In this document: positions 53,812 through 64,000 of the stretch, one piece after another
Position numbering within the stretch: the first letter of the stretch is position 1
Layout of the letters: the number at the start of each line of letters is the position of its first letter
DNA from: Podarcis raffonei
Taxonomy: Eukaryota > Chordata > Lepidosauria > Squamata > Lacertidae
Assembly (NCBI RefSeq): GCF_027172205.1
Contig: NC_070602.1
Location: 58,423,520 to 58,487,519, forward strand
DNA: 64,000 bases
Reading direction: 5' to 3'
Made by a program: the position numbers and the translations under genes
The notes under the pieces: generated by a model
The model's database searches: none
Seen by the model: only the letters and a program-made list of their open reading frames with translations
What the model was told of the DNA's origin: nothing

Positions 53812-56800
53812 TTCTTTTTTTAAAAAGATGTTTATTAAAATTTTCAAAGTTAATACAATAAAGATATAAAAATCAAAAAGGAAAAGGAAAAAAATATGAA
53901 AAAACAAAAGAAAAAAAAGATACATAAAAATTAAAAACACATTAAGTTCACAATAATTTACTTTCATTGACATATTTTCCCGACCTCCTCATACCTCCCC
54001 TTTTTGTATTCCAATTCAAATTATTGATTCAGCAAATCCTTAACCATAATTCTTAACCTAATTCCACCTCTCTTTTTTTCCCCTATCCCTCAGAACATTA
54101 CAGCTGAAAACCTCTTAAATTCCATCCAACATCATTCTAACATTCATTAATTTTACAATATTTCTGTAAATAATCCTTAAATTTCTTCCAATCTTCTTCC
54201 GCCGATTCTTCTTCCTGGTCACGGATTCTGCCAGTCATTTCTGCCAATCCCATGTAATTGATCATCTTCAACTGCCATTCTTCAAGAGTGGGCAAATCCT
54301 GTGTCTTCCAGTACTTTGCAATAAGTATTCTTGCTGCTGTTGTGGCATATATAAAAAAAGTTTTGTCCTTCTTTGGCACCTGTTGGCCGATTATGCCTAG
54401 AAGAAAGGCCTCTGGTTTCTTCAAGAAGGTATATTTAAATACCTTTTTTAGTTCATTATAAATCATTTCCCAGAAAGCCTTAATCCTTGGGCACGTCCAC
54501 CAAAGGTGAAAGAATGTACCTTCACTTTCCTTACATTTCCAGCATTTATTATCGGGCAAGTGATAAATTTTTGCCAGCTTGACTGGGGTCATGTACCACC
54601 TGTATATCATTTTCATGATATTCTCTCTTAAGGCATTACATGCCGTAAATTTCATACCTGTGGTCCACAACTGTTCCCAGTCAGCAAACATAATGTTATG
54701 TCCTACATCTTGTGCCCATTTAATCATGGCTGATTTAACCGTCTCATCCTGAGTATTCCATTTCAGCAGCAAGTTATACATCTTTGACAAAATCTTAGTT
54801 TTAGGTTCTAACAGTTCTGTTTCCAATTTTGATTTTTCCACCTGGAAGCCGATTTTTTTGTCCAAATTATATGCCTCCATTATTTGGTAGTAATGAAGCC
54901 AGTCTCGCACTTTGTTCTTTAGTTTCTCAAAACTCTGCAATTTCAATCTATGACCTTCTTGTTCCAAAATTTCCCAATATTTCGGCCATTTGGCCTCCAT
55001 ATTGAGCTTTTTCTGTGCTTTCGCTTCCATCGGTGACAGCCACCTTGGGGTTTTATTTTCCAATAAGTCCTTATATCTAATCCAAACATTAAACAACGCT
55101 CTCCTGACCATGTGATTTTTGAATGCTTTATGTGCTTTAACCTTGTCATACCACAAATATGCATGCCACCCAAATACATTGTTAAAACCTTCTAAATCTA
55201 GAATGTCTGTATTCTCAAGAAGCAGCCAGTCTTTCAGCCAGCAAAATGCTGCTGGTTCATAATAAAGTTTAAAGTCTGGTAGGGCAAATCCACCCCTTTC
55301 CTTTGCATCCGTTAATATCTTAAATTTTATTCTAGGCTTCTTGCCCTGCCAGACAAATCTAGAAATATCTTTCTGCCACTTCTTGAAACAGTCCATCTTG
55401 TCCACAATTTGCAATGTTTGAAATAAAAACAACATTCTAGGCAATACATTCATTTTTATAGCTGCAATTCGGCCCAACAAGGAAAGCTTCAAATTTGACC
55501 AAATTTCTAAATCTTTTTTCACTTCCGTCCAACATTTTTCATAGTTATCTTTAAACAAGTTCCCATTTTTAGCTGTCATATTAATCCCCAAATATTTCAC
55601 CTTCTTAACCACAGTCAGACCTGTTTCATTCTGGAACCTCTCTCTTTCAATCAGTGTTAGATTTTTCTCTAACAGCTTAGTTTTTACCTTATTCCGTTTA
55701 AATCCTGCCACCTGACCAAACTCTTGAATTAGTTCCAAAACCCTTTTAGTACTAGATTCTGGCTCCTGTAACGTTAAGACTAAGTCATCTGCAAAAGCTC
55801 TCAATTTGTACTGTTTGGCTCCGACCTGTATACCTTTAACCAGCCGGTCCCTTCTAATCATGTTCAGCAGGACCTCCAGGACCGATATAAAAAGCAATGG
55901 GGAAATTGGGCACCCCTGTCGTGTCCCTTTTTCAATCTTGAATTCTTCCGTGACCACGTTATTTACAATTAATTTGGCCTTTTGTTCAGAATATATTGCA
56001 CCTATACCATTCTCAAAACCTTGACCCACCCCCATACCCTGTAAGTTCTTTTTCATAAAACTCCAAGAGATGTTGTCAAAAGCTTTCTCCGCATCCACAA
56101 ATATCAAAACTGCTTTAGTGTTTATATTCACTTCTAACTTTTCCAAAATGTCAATTATGTTCCTCAAATTGTCCGATAGATGTTTTCCCGGAAGAAAGCC
56201 CGCTTGGTCCTTATGGATCTCCTCCATCAATACTTTTTTCAGTCTCTTAGCCAAAATGTCAGCAAAAATTTTATAATCCACATTTAATAAGGATATGGGA
56301 CGGTAGTTCTTAAGTTGAGTCTTTTCAGTCTCTGTTTTTGGTATTAGTGTAATATAAACCTCCTTCCACAACTCTGGTGCCCTTTTCCCTTCCATAATTT
56401 CATTGCAGACTTCCTTCAGAGGTTGTAATAACCACTCTTTCAAAGATCTATAATATCTGGAGGTCAGCCCATCCGGTCCTGGAGACTTGCCTAGTTGCAT
56501 ATTTTGGATGGCACCTTCTATCTCCTAGTCAGATATTTTACAATTCAACATTAGTTTGCTTTCTTGTGAATTTTTTTGTAATCCATTTGTTTTCAAGAAA
56601 CAGTCAATGTCCATTTCATTCTGTGGCCCTTGTGCATATAGTTGTTTGAAGTACTTCTGGAAGCAATTCCTAATCTCATTTGGGTTATGTATGTCTTTCC
56701 CTTCTACTTCCAAGTTTGTGATGGTATTTAATTTTTGTCTTTTTTTCAATTGCCAAGCCAATAGCTTCCCACATTTATTCGCTGATTCAAATGTCTTCTG

Positions 56801-57831
56801 TTTCATTTGCTTAATTTTCCATTCTATTTCCTGATTCATCAATTCCATGTATTGTACTTGATAAAGTTTTATTTCTTCAAAATCTCCGGAGACTTTGGCT
56901 TTACTCTCAGTTTTTTCTTCCCTTCTTTTATTTTCTCTAAAATTTTGTCTTTTTTCTCATTTTGACTTCTCTTCTTTATTGCATTCTGTTGTATCAGAAA
57001 CCCTCTCATCACAGCTTTACTTGCGTCCCAGATTACTCTTTTTTCAACATCTGTTGACATATTTATTTCAAAATAATCTCTCAAAGTTTTTTGGGCCTTC
57101 TTATATACTTCTTCATCTCTAAATAAGGTGTCATTCATTCTCCATCTGAAGGTGCCGGTTGATGTTTGCTTCATCTCCATCTTTACAGCATTATGGTCAG
57201 AGCAAGTTTTAGGGCAGATTTCCACTTTCTTTATCTTTGGTGCCATTCCTCTAGTAATCCAAATTTGGTCAATTCTAGTCCATGTCATCTTAGTCTCAGA
57301 GAAGAAAGTTCCCTCTCTCCTCAGGGGGTTCTTAATTCTCCAAATGTCAATCAAGTCCATATTGTCAATTAGTTCAAAGAAAGTTTTTGGTAGTCTACCA
57401 TCTTTGGTGACTACCTGTTTTTGTGCCTTGTCCATATTAGTAGATACGACTCCATTCATGCCCCCCATCAGGATTATATTATAGTCCATATAGTCCAAAA
57501 GGATCTCATGCAACTTCTTTAAAAATTCGGATTTCCCCTCGTTCGGTGCATACACCCCTACAATCAGAAATTTCTCTCCTTGAAGTTGAATTTCAATTGC
57601 CAAATATCTTCCTTGTTCATCTTTAAAAATTAATTTCGGTAGTAGTTTCTCTTTCGCATATATCACCACTCCTCTCTTTTTAACCTTGTCAGACGAAATA
57701 AACTCTTGTCCCAATCTTTTATTGATAAGTATTTTCCTGTGTAGCCTCATTACATGTGTTTCCTGTAAACATATCAAGTCCAATTGTTCTTTTCTTAATA
57801 TATGAAAAACACCTTTTCTCTTTCGAGGGGA
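53812..57831 (-). mobile_element. L1 LINE with nearly complete ORF2 and 20-bp target duplication
   Basis: The 4.02-kb insert is bounded by a perfect 20-bp direct repeat starting ATACAGCTCT at 53792-53811 and 57832-57851. The left end is the A-rich L1 tail in reverse. It lacks the 5' UTR, ORF1 and the first few dozen bases of ORF2, so it is 5'-truncated. The - strand then codes the endonuclease, reverse transcriptase and Cys-rich end of ORF2. The reading frame has one frameshift near 56.9 kb and one in-frame TAG at 56525-56527. The perfect duplication and near identity with the copy at 14.7 kb show it is recent. The insertion splits flanking sequence about 1.5 kb past the FGF4 stop. Confidence 0.93.
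54137..57831 (-). pseudogene. L1 ORF2 (endonuclease and reverse transcriptase), disrupted
   Basis: Frames on the - strand: 57831-56869 (endonuclease), 56848-56525 and 56500-54137 (reverse transcriptase to the end). Endonuclease motifs: LICLQETH, VGVYAPNEGK, DQIWITRG and SDHN. The usual GDxN aspartate is replaced: the text is ILMGGMNGV, so a catalytic residue seems lost. Reverse transcriptase motifs: GKSPGPDG, PKTETEKTQLKNYRPISLLNVDYK (17 residues into the block), KGTRQGCPISPLLF and FADDLVL (codons near 55785-55796). The carboxyl end has the Cys-His cluster CWKCKESEGTFFHLWWTC. With a frameshift, a stop and the missing start, no full protein can be made. The apparent ATG at 57954 lies in flanking DNA. 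Confidence 0.9.
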
Positions 57832-57851
57832 ATACAGCTCTCCTACTTTCT

Positions 57852-59346
57852 GGCATAGCAATAGCTGATTATCCTGGACCTCCGTAATTTTGTGAGAAAG
57901 CCTTGCCCGTGAATAGCAGCTTTCAGAAGCCAGGATCACTTCTGGGGAGGCCAAAATCTGCTTAGAGTACAGTCAGGATATGGCAGCTGAAGGGCTCTGG
58001 GATATGGTGAAAGCCTTGCTATACTAGCAGGACCTGGATTATGTCTTTGCTCCTGGACCAATCTGGTGCAAATGCATGGATACGCTGGCACATCTCAACG
58101 CTGGCATATCTGTTTTGCAGGTGCATCAAGATGTGGGAAGGGAAATGGGTGGGGCAGATGTAGAGCCAAACTGCCTCCAATGACAGTGCAGCTTTGCACC
58201 AGCTGTAGAGTGGGCATAAGGAAAATCCCATACTGAGGATGAAATGGAGAGAGAGAGAAAATTACTCCTCTCTCTTGCCCCCGGCATGATGGAGTAAAGG
58301 ATATGGTGCATTGCTCCAGCATCAGTGCTCCCACAGCATCAATGGACTATAGGATTGCTCTGCCTGTTTGTTACATAGGCTTATCCCTATGCAGTTGACC
58401 TACTGTGATGTAAACGGTTTATGGGTTGCAGCCTTAGGATTTCATTCCCTGACATAACTGATTCATGTCTACCTCACTCACTCTTGAAGCCAGTTTCCTA
58501 ACACAGTCTGCATGGAAGGTGCATACATTTCTCTCACTCATCCCCCCCTCCCTGTTCATTCAGTGTTGTAATTCCCCTGTGGGAGGGGGCATCCAAAATC
58601 CCCCACTCCCTATGTAGCCAGAAGTATTCCAGATAGTGCTGGTTGCATCCAATTTGAGCCTTGTCACATTTGTGCTATCTTTACCCAGTGATTTACTTTT
58701 AGTAAGGATAATCATGGTGAAAATATTTGCAGACAGCTGTCAGGCTGCAGCACTATATGGCCATCCAGTAACCCTATATTTTTCTTTATATATTTTGTGA
58801 ATGTAAACCATGTCTTTAAAGCAAAGAATGAGCAGGCAGGTTTAAGAATGGTGGCAGGGGGATGGAGAGGCGGAGAAAAGGAAAGTCTAAAACTTCTACT
58901 AAGTTTTGAGCTGATTGGATGTCTTTTTTAAATAGAAGTGAAACTTTGAAAGCAATATACAAAGTTCTTGGAAAACCACAGCTAGGAAGCCTTAGCAATA
59001 GCTCACACGGTTCTGATTTGAGACCTGCAGCCCCAGCAAATCAAGGGTTATGATGAGGCATAATTCTAGTTGCTGCAGAAGAGCAATATCACAAATACAA
59101 TATTATGCTGCTGTTACTGCAGGCAGCCTTGCTGCCACAGAGATTTATGATGGGAGTGGGCAAGCTGATGCCCTCAATCACTTTGTCTAGATAGGGCTGC
59201 TTTAGACCACAATCTGGAAACTATTCCCATTGACTTCAGTGGGGTTTCTTTTGAGTATATATGCAAATGTCTTTAATCTATAGCCTAACAAACCTTGAGT
59301 CGCCTGGTATTCAGTCTGCCTTGTTCCGCTTTCCTCTTTATGGCAG
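57852..59346. other. Intergenic stretch, nothing recognised
   Basis: No coding frame or transposon end that I can support. Confidence 0.35.
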
Positions 59347-59530
59347 GGATATAGGAAGCCAACTTATATCAAATTGAACCATTTGTCCATCCAGCCTAGC
59401 ATTGTCTCCTTGTGGCTGTCAGTAGCTTGCTAGGGCTTCAGATGGAGGTCTATCCCAACATCTGCTATTCAATCCTTGTAACTGGAAATTGATTGAACCT
59501 GGAACCTTCTGTATGCAAAGCAAGCGATGA
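59347..59530 (-). mobile_element. tRNA-derived SINE, fragment
   Basis: 'ataggaagccaacttatatc', then 'tccatccagcctagcattgtctcc', then 'attgaacctggaaccttctgtatgcaaagc' is the reverse of the family at 19.57 kb. Diverged. Confidence 0.5.
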
Positions 59531-59734
59531 TCCTGGCCCACCAAGTCTCAAGGGTGGATCAAAATGGCTGAGCTTGAGCCATTGTCCCCCTTTCAGGTGG
59601 CAAAATCAGGTGTGGCCATATTGGGGGGATGTGGGGGGATTTTTTAGTTTGAGACATTTGTGTTTGGGGCAGGGGTGTTGTCTTTAAGGTAACCAAGTTT
59701 TGTTCCCCAAACTTGGTGAAATTTGTGGGGAAGG

Positions 59735-59925
59735 GCTGTAGTTTAACATTCAAACATTTGCTTTGCATGCATAAGGTTCCAGTTTCAGTCCCTGACATTT
59801 CCACGCAGGGCTGGAAACAGATCCTGTCTGAAACTCTGGAGAGCTGCTGCCATTCAGAGTAGGCATCCTAAGCTAGATAGACCTTCTTGGCAGGAGAAGA
59901 TAAGGCAGCTTTCTAGCCAGTTTGT
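59735..59925 (+). mobile_element. tRNA-derived SINE, + strand copy
   Basis: 'ggctgtagtttaacattcaaac' heads the element, 'ggttccagtttcagtccctgac' is the decayed B box, and 'ctctggagagctgctgcca', then 'agctagatagacc', 'ataaggcagcttt' is the body. Same family as 15.7 and 19.57 kb. Confidence 0.6.
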
Positions 59926-60152
59926 TTAAATGCTGGTCAGTATCAAACCATGTCTGATAAACTTGACTTGCTGACTACTTGTAGTAAGCTAACCAAGTTC
60001 AGACACTGCAGGGCATTCTGCTTAGTTTAAAAGTGAAAGTGAAAGCTCCTCCTGTTCTGCTGATAGCCACAGAAAGCAGAGCTGGGAGCCTTCAAGCCTG
60101 GGGCTCATATAAGCTCATGCCTGTGCACGTAACAGTAAACTGTAACTGGTGC

Positions 60153-60266
60153 CATGGGCGTAGCCAAGAGGGGCAGCTGCCCCCCCAATCAATAAAAATC
60201 AATAAAATTACATAGCAAACTGAGGTTCTCCCCCACCCCACCCAAAAAATCCTAGCTACAATCATG
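60153..60266. mobile_element. hAT-like MITE, decayed
   Basis: The left end CATGGGCGTAGCCAAGAGG is inverted against the right end 'cctagctacaatcatg'. It is related to 37.5 kb, with 'ggcagctgccccccc' inside. No clean duplication. Confidence 0.55.
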
Positions 60267-61004
60267 GTGCTACATTAAAAAAACAACAACAACACCTTAT
60301 GTCCTGGAGTCATGTGTGTATCATCAAAATACCAAGGCTGCAGAAATTCATCTTTCATTTCATTTTCTTTTCTTTTTTTTACATTCCTGTATATTACTAG
60401 AGTTACACATACATGAACCGTATTGTGCTTATGAATGACTTGCATAGATACTGTAATTAATGGATGATCTTGAAGAATAAAGCTACTCATAGGTATTGTT
60501 GGAAGCTAATTCAGAATTTGGGGAGTATGGAAGATGAACTTCCCTGGTCTGAAACACACACACACCAATTATAAGGTGAGGCCAGACCCCTCCAAAGTTG
60601 GGTCTGGCACAACGTGGGGTTGCCCCATCCCCATTGCTAGCCAGTTCTCTCTCAAAACCATTTACCCTCTCCGGTTCCTCTCAAAACAACCTTACCCTTG
60701 AGAAAAGGGAGGGGGTAACAAAAGTGGCAACGGGCAATTTTATGTTTTGGACTTAATGCTCTTGCATTAAGTGTGTGTTACTTTGCTCCAGAAATGTGGT
60801 AAGTCAGCCCTACTGTGTTTGGAAGCAAAAGATTGGTTTCCCATTTCCTATTTTCCCCCGGGGATAACTTGGAAATAACCAAAGGGGCTTCTCCAAGCAT
60901 TATTTGAGAAAGCTGGGACAAAATCAGCTGATTCTGAATAGAGCCAATGAGAGTATTCCATCAGTGCAATCAGAATATAGCTGGACCAGGGTTTCTTTAA
61001 ACAT

Positions 61005-61132
61005 AGGATGGGAAACCTGTGGCTCTCTTGATGTTGTTGGACCACACTTTCCATCATCTCTGGCCATTTTCCATGACGGCTGGGGCTGAAAGGAGTCTGA
61101 CAAAACCTGGAAGACCACAGATTCTCCCATCC
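61005..61132. mobile_element. hAT-like palindromic MITE
   Basis: 'aggatgggaaacctgtggctctcttgatgttgttgg' pairs with 'acctggaagaccacagattctcccatcct' in inverted order. Same family as 19.2 and 45.5 kb. Confidence 0.65.
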
Positions 61133-62365
61133 TCCAAACCATCTTGCTTCTGTTTATTTTATCCTAAGTGAAATAAGCTCTTGGCATCATGGGATGCTAA
61201 AGTGTTTCTGTGCAGTCTGAGGTATTTCTGTATCCTTCCTTCCTCTCTCTCTCGCTCTTCTCCTCTTTTCCTCTCACATGTGGGTATTTGCATTTGTAAC
61301 CATCATGACTACTATCTGGAAGCTCAAGTATTTCTGTTTCCAAAGTCAAAGCAACTGGAAGCATTGGCTTTTCCTAAACCCATTGGGTGTAGACAGTTCT
61401 CCTTCAGTGTCCCTTTTGACTTCCTTTCAGTGCTCAGCTGACAGCCTCACCCTTGGTGTACTCAGAGGTAGTTTATATTGTAGTGTTCAGATAATGTTGT
61501 AAAACTTTGATATCAATGTTACATGGTACAAGCTTTCACCATTTACCAGATCTGTCTGTAGTTTTATACAGGTGTTGTTTAATATTGTGGTGTATGTGCT
61601 GTGCACATTTAAATGCATAATAAATAGATAAATGTTTACAACGGGCATGGTGTACAGGTTGAAATTATTTCAAATGCCATTGTGTCCACAGGTAGAAAAC
61701 AAAAGTACTATATCTCCCTTTTATTTAAGTATAATAAAATGACTGCTTCACTTACAGCACAAGTTGAAGCATTTTTTTATGCAGAATCAAGTCCTGCTGC
61801 ATCCATTTGGACTTACTCCCTAATCCTAAACATGCTTAATGAGGATCACGTTCTGTTGAACATAGTGTGGCTGTCTTTGGAGTAAGCATGTGTAGGCTCA
61901 GGTTACTAATCATTTATTAAGTGACTAACAGCACAGACCTATGCTTCCTTACACAGAAATAAGTTCCACCCTGTTCAATGGAAGTTTGCTTCCTGATAAG
62001 TGTGTCCCTTTATCAGGAATGGCTGCAATTACACTCCCCAATAGTGCAATCTTATGCATGCCTATTCAGCACTAAGTCATCTTGGCCTGGTTTGCACATC
62101 AGACTAAACCATTGTTAAAAATCTGTGGTTTAATGTGAACGTCCTGCATGCTGGTGCATGCTAATGATACGTTATTGCTCCGTTCCACTTCCAGTCCTGC
62201 TTCGGCACCAGGAAACCAGTCGGAGTTCAGCTTGTCCTGATATATGTCTAAACCCAAGTTTTGACCCACAAGCAGTAACCAAGGTTTGTTTGCTTGCTGC
62301 TCATGGTTTAAAGGAGACAACAATAAATGAAAAAACAACAGCACACACACACATATATGCAAATA
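61133..62365. other. Intergenic stretch, short foldback fragments
   Basis: Foldback-repeat fragments lie near 61800-61880 and 61930-62020 ('acttactccctaatcct', 'cagaaataagttccaccctgttcaatgg'). Nothing else recognised. Confidence 0.35.
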
Positions 62366-62366
62366 A

Positions 62367-62411
<45 letters not shown>
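62366..62411. repeat. (AAT)n microsatellite
   Basis: About 15 AAT units. Confidence 0.95.
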
Positions 62412-62412
<1 letters not shown>

Positions 62413-63248
62413 GTTCACAGCAAAGACCTTCACACAAACGTTTCTTCTTGAACTATTTGGTCTCCACATTGAATCAGGATTTCTATCTAGACCTCCTTTC
62501 TGAGAGGAGAGGAAGACAAAGCAGGGAGAAATGGTCTCTCTTCCGAGCTACTTTGAGTGACAGTAAGCAGATGCAGGCTGCAGGCATGGGATGCGGTGTG
62601 GCCCTAGCAGGTTGGATGTACAAAACAGATGCACTGACCTGTTGTAAATATCTGGTGCTGACAAGCATTTCGCCTTTAACCGAATTGTATGAGCGACCGA
62701 GCTGGGTTGAGGATTTTATGTCACATATAGGCCACCCGTGATGAATCCTTGAGGCTTAGGCAAAAATATATGAGCTGTGCTGTAGCCTTCCCATCAGCAC
62801 AATCCCAGCGGATGCATATGGCCAAGCACTTCACAGAAGAGAGTGACACAAGGCAATTGGTCAATATGTGTCTCAAGTTATCTTGTAAGGGACTCCCATA
62901 GCTCCTCTTTTTGTGGACAATAGTGCAAGAGCTTCCCAATAATGTAAAGCAAAGGAGAAGGAAGACAGAATTCGCCATGGAGTGCAGAGTTGTTGATTGC
63001 AGTATTGTGTGGTATTACATGTGTGCTAAGTCACACTAGATCAAAACACCCCAGAGAATTCAGGTCACCTCAGGCAGGTCACATATTCAACAGCAAATCA
63101 CTGATTTGACAAGATATCACATGACATATGTGCATGCATAATTTGTCCTTTTCTCTTGAAAAGATAGGAAAAACTCCCAGTGTCTCACAAAGTCCAGTAC
63201 CGTCTCCTGAACAAGCAGATCTCTGGACTGGGGCAATGACATGGCTAG
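62412..63248. other. Intergenic stretch, nothing recognised
   Basis: No supported gene or repeat end in this stretch. Confidence 0.35.
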
Positions 63249-63279
63249 ATATCTCAGATGGGTTGCCCATCTGAGATAT
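63249..63279. repeat. Short perfect hairpin
   Basis: ATATCTCAGATGGG, a 3-base loop TTG, and the exact reverse complement. It lies just left of the BovB insertion. Confidence 0.85.
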
Positions 63280-63289
63280 TGTAACACTT

Positions 63290-63959
63290 GTTGTTGTTAT
63301 TTAGTCATTTAGTCATGTCCGACTCTTCATGACCCCATGGACCAGAGCACGCCAGGCACTCCTGTCTTCCACTGCCTCCCGCAGTTTGGTCAGACTCATG
63401 TTTGTAGCTTCGAGAACACTGTCCAACCATCTCGTCCTCTGTCGTCCCCTTCTCCTTGTGCCCTCAATCTTTTCCAACATCAGGGTCTTTTCCAGGGAGT
63501 CTTCTCTTCTCATGAGGTGGCCAAAGTATTGGAGCCTCAGCTTCAAGATCTGTCCTTCCAGTGAGCACTCAGGGCTGATTTCCTTAAGCATGGATAGGTT
63601 TGATCTTCTTGCAGTCTATGGGACTCTCAAGAGTCTCCTCCAGCACCATAATTCAAAAGCATCAATTCTTCGGCGATCAGCCTTCTTTATGGTCCAGCTC
63701 TCACTTCCATACATCACTACTGCGAAAACCATAGCTTTAACTATACAGACCTTTATTGGCAAGGTGATGTCTCTGCTTTTTAAAATGCTGTCTAGGTTTG
63801 TCATTGCTTTTCTCCCAAGAAGAAGGCGTCTTTTAATTGTGTGGCTGCTGTCACCATCTGCAGTGATCATGGAACCCAAGAAAGTAAAATCTCTCACTGC
63901 CTCCATTTCTTCCCCTTCTATTTGCTGTTGTGAAAAAGCAAAACTCAGCAGACATAATT
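63290..63959 (-). mobile_element. BovB (RTE-clade) LINE, 3' end
   Basis: On the - strand two frames give the BovB carboxyl end: 63906-63616 with EAVRDFTFLGSMITADGD, MYGSESWTIKKADRRRIDAFELWCWRRLLRVP, and 63591-63313 with LKEISPECSLEGQILKLRLQYFGHLMRREDSLEKTLML, WLDSVLEATNMSLTKLREAVEDRSAWRALVHGV. So one frameshift lies near 63.6 kb. The 3' end 'agtcatgtccgactcttcatgac' is the BovB tail in reverse. TAACACTT at 63282-63289 and 63960-63967 may be a short target duplication. It is strongly 5'-truncated. BovB is the likely mobiliser of Sauria SINEs. Confidence 0.88.
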
Positions 63960-64000
63960 AACACTTTTGAGGATATAGAAGTTGTGGGTGAATACAGATG

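Noticed and set aside
57832-57954. Start of L1 ORF2 at the ATG near 57954
   Set aside because: The right target duplication ends at 57851, so this ATG lies in flanking DNA and the frame merely runs on.
62366-62411. CRISPR-like or satellite array
   Set aside because: It is a plain AAT microsatellite; no spacers or longer repeat units occur anywhere in the window.

Overview
The window reads as chromosomal DNA of a squamate reptile, most likely a lizard. It holds one recognisable host gene, FGF4, on the + strand, in a landscape of transposons. The squamate reading rests on Sauria-type SINEs with their tRNA-like head and CCTTTACCTTT tail, a BovB LINE end, young L1 copies, many L2/CR1-clade LINE ends, and hAT-like and pogo-like MITEs. 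Introns, microsatellites and low gene density rule out a prokaryote. The species cannot be fixed from sequence alone; all family names come from recognised motifs, not from a database search.

Layout. 1-4.7 kb is intergenic, with one L2-like LINE end near 2.0-2.4 kb. 4.749-9.700 kb is a whole-looking Ty3/Gypsy LTR retrotransposon with identical 370-bp LTRs, a 5-bp target duplication and one 1358-codon gag-pol frame. 9.7-31 kb is a mosaic: four pogo-like MITEs of one family, Sauria SINEs, a 5'-truncated L1, LINE ends, a 2-kb ORF1-only L1 derivative sitting inside an older LINE, a 75-bp-arm inverted repeat, a solo Gypsy-type LTR inside a LINE, and a hAT MITE with a perfect 8-bp duplication. 31-39 kb holds a tandem duplication split by a MITE, a second copy of an LTR-like repeat, nested SINE/LINE fragments and more unique DNA as FGF4 approaches.

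FGF4 runs from about 39.5 kb (possible TATA box) or 40.049 kb (start codon) to the stop at 52.327 kb. It has three coding exons of 322, 104 and 177 bp with consensus splice sites, giving a 200-aa secreted growth factor. Three long CT tracts lie just before the start codon. Introns are about 3.9 and 7.8 kb and carry transposons and microsatellites. FGF3 and FGF19, the usual vertebrate neighbours, are not in the window.

52.3-64 kb holds the 3' flank, a 4-kb L1 on the - strand with a 20-bp duplication and a nearly complete ORF2, short SINE and hAT pieces, an AAT microsatellite and a BovB LINE end at the right edge. FGF4 is the only host gene; the rest is mobile DNA at various ages plus unassigned intergenic sequence.
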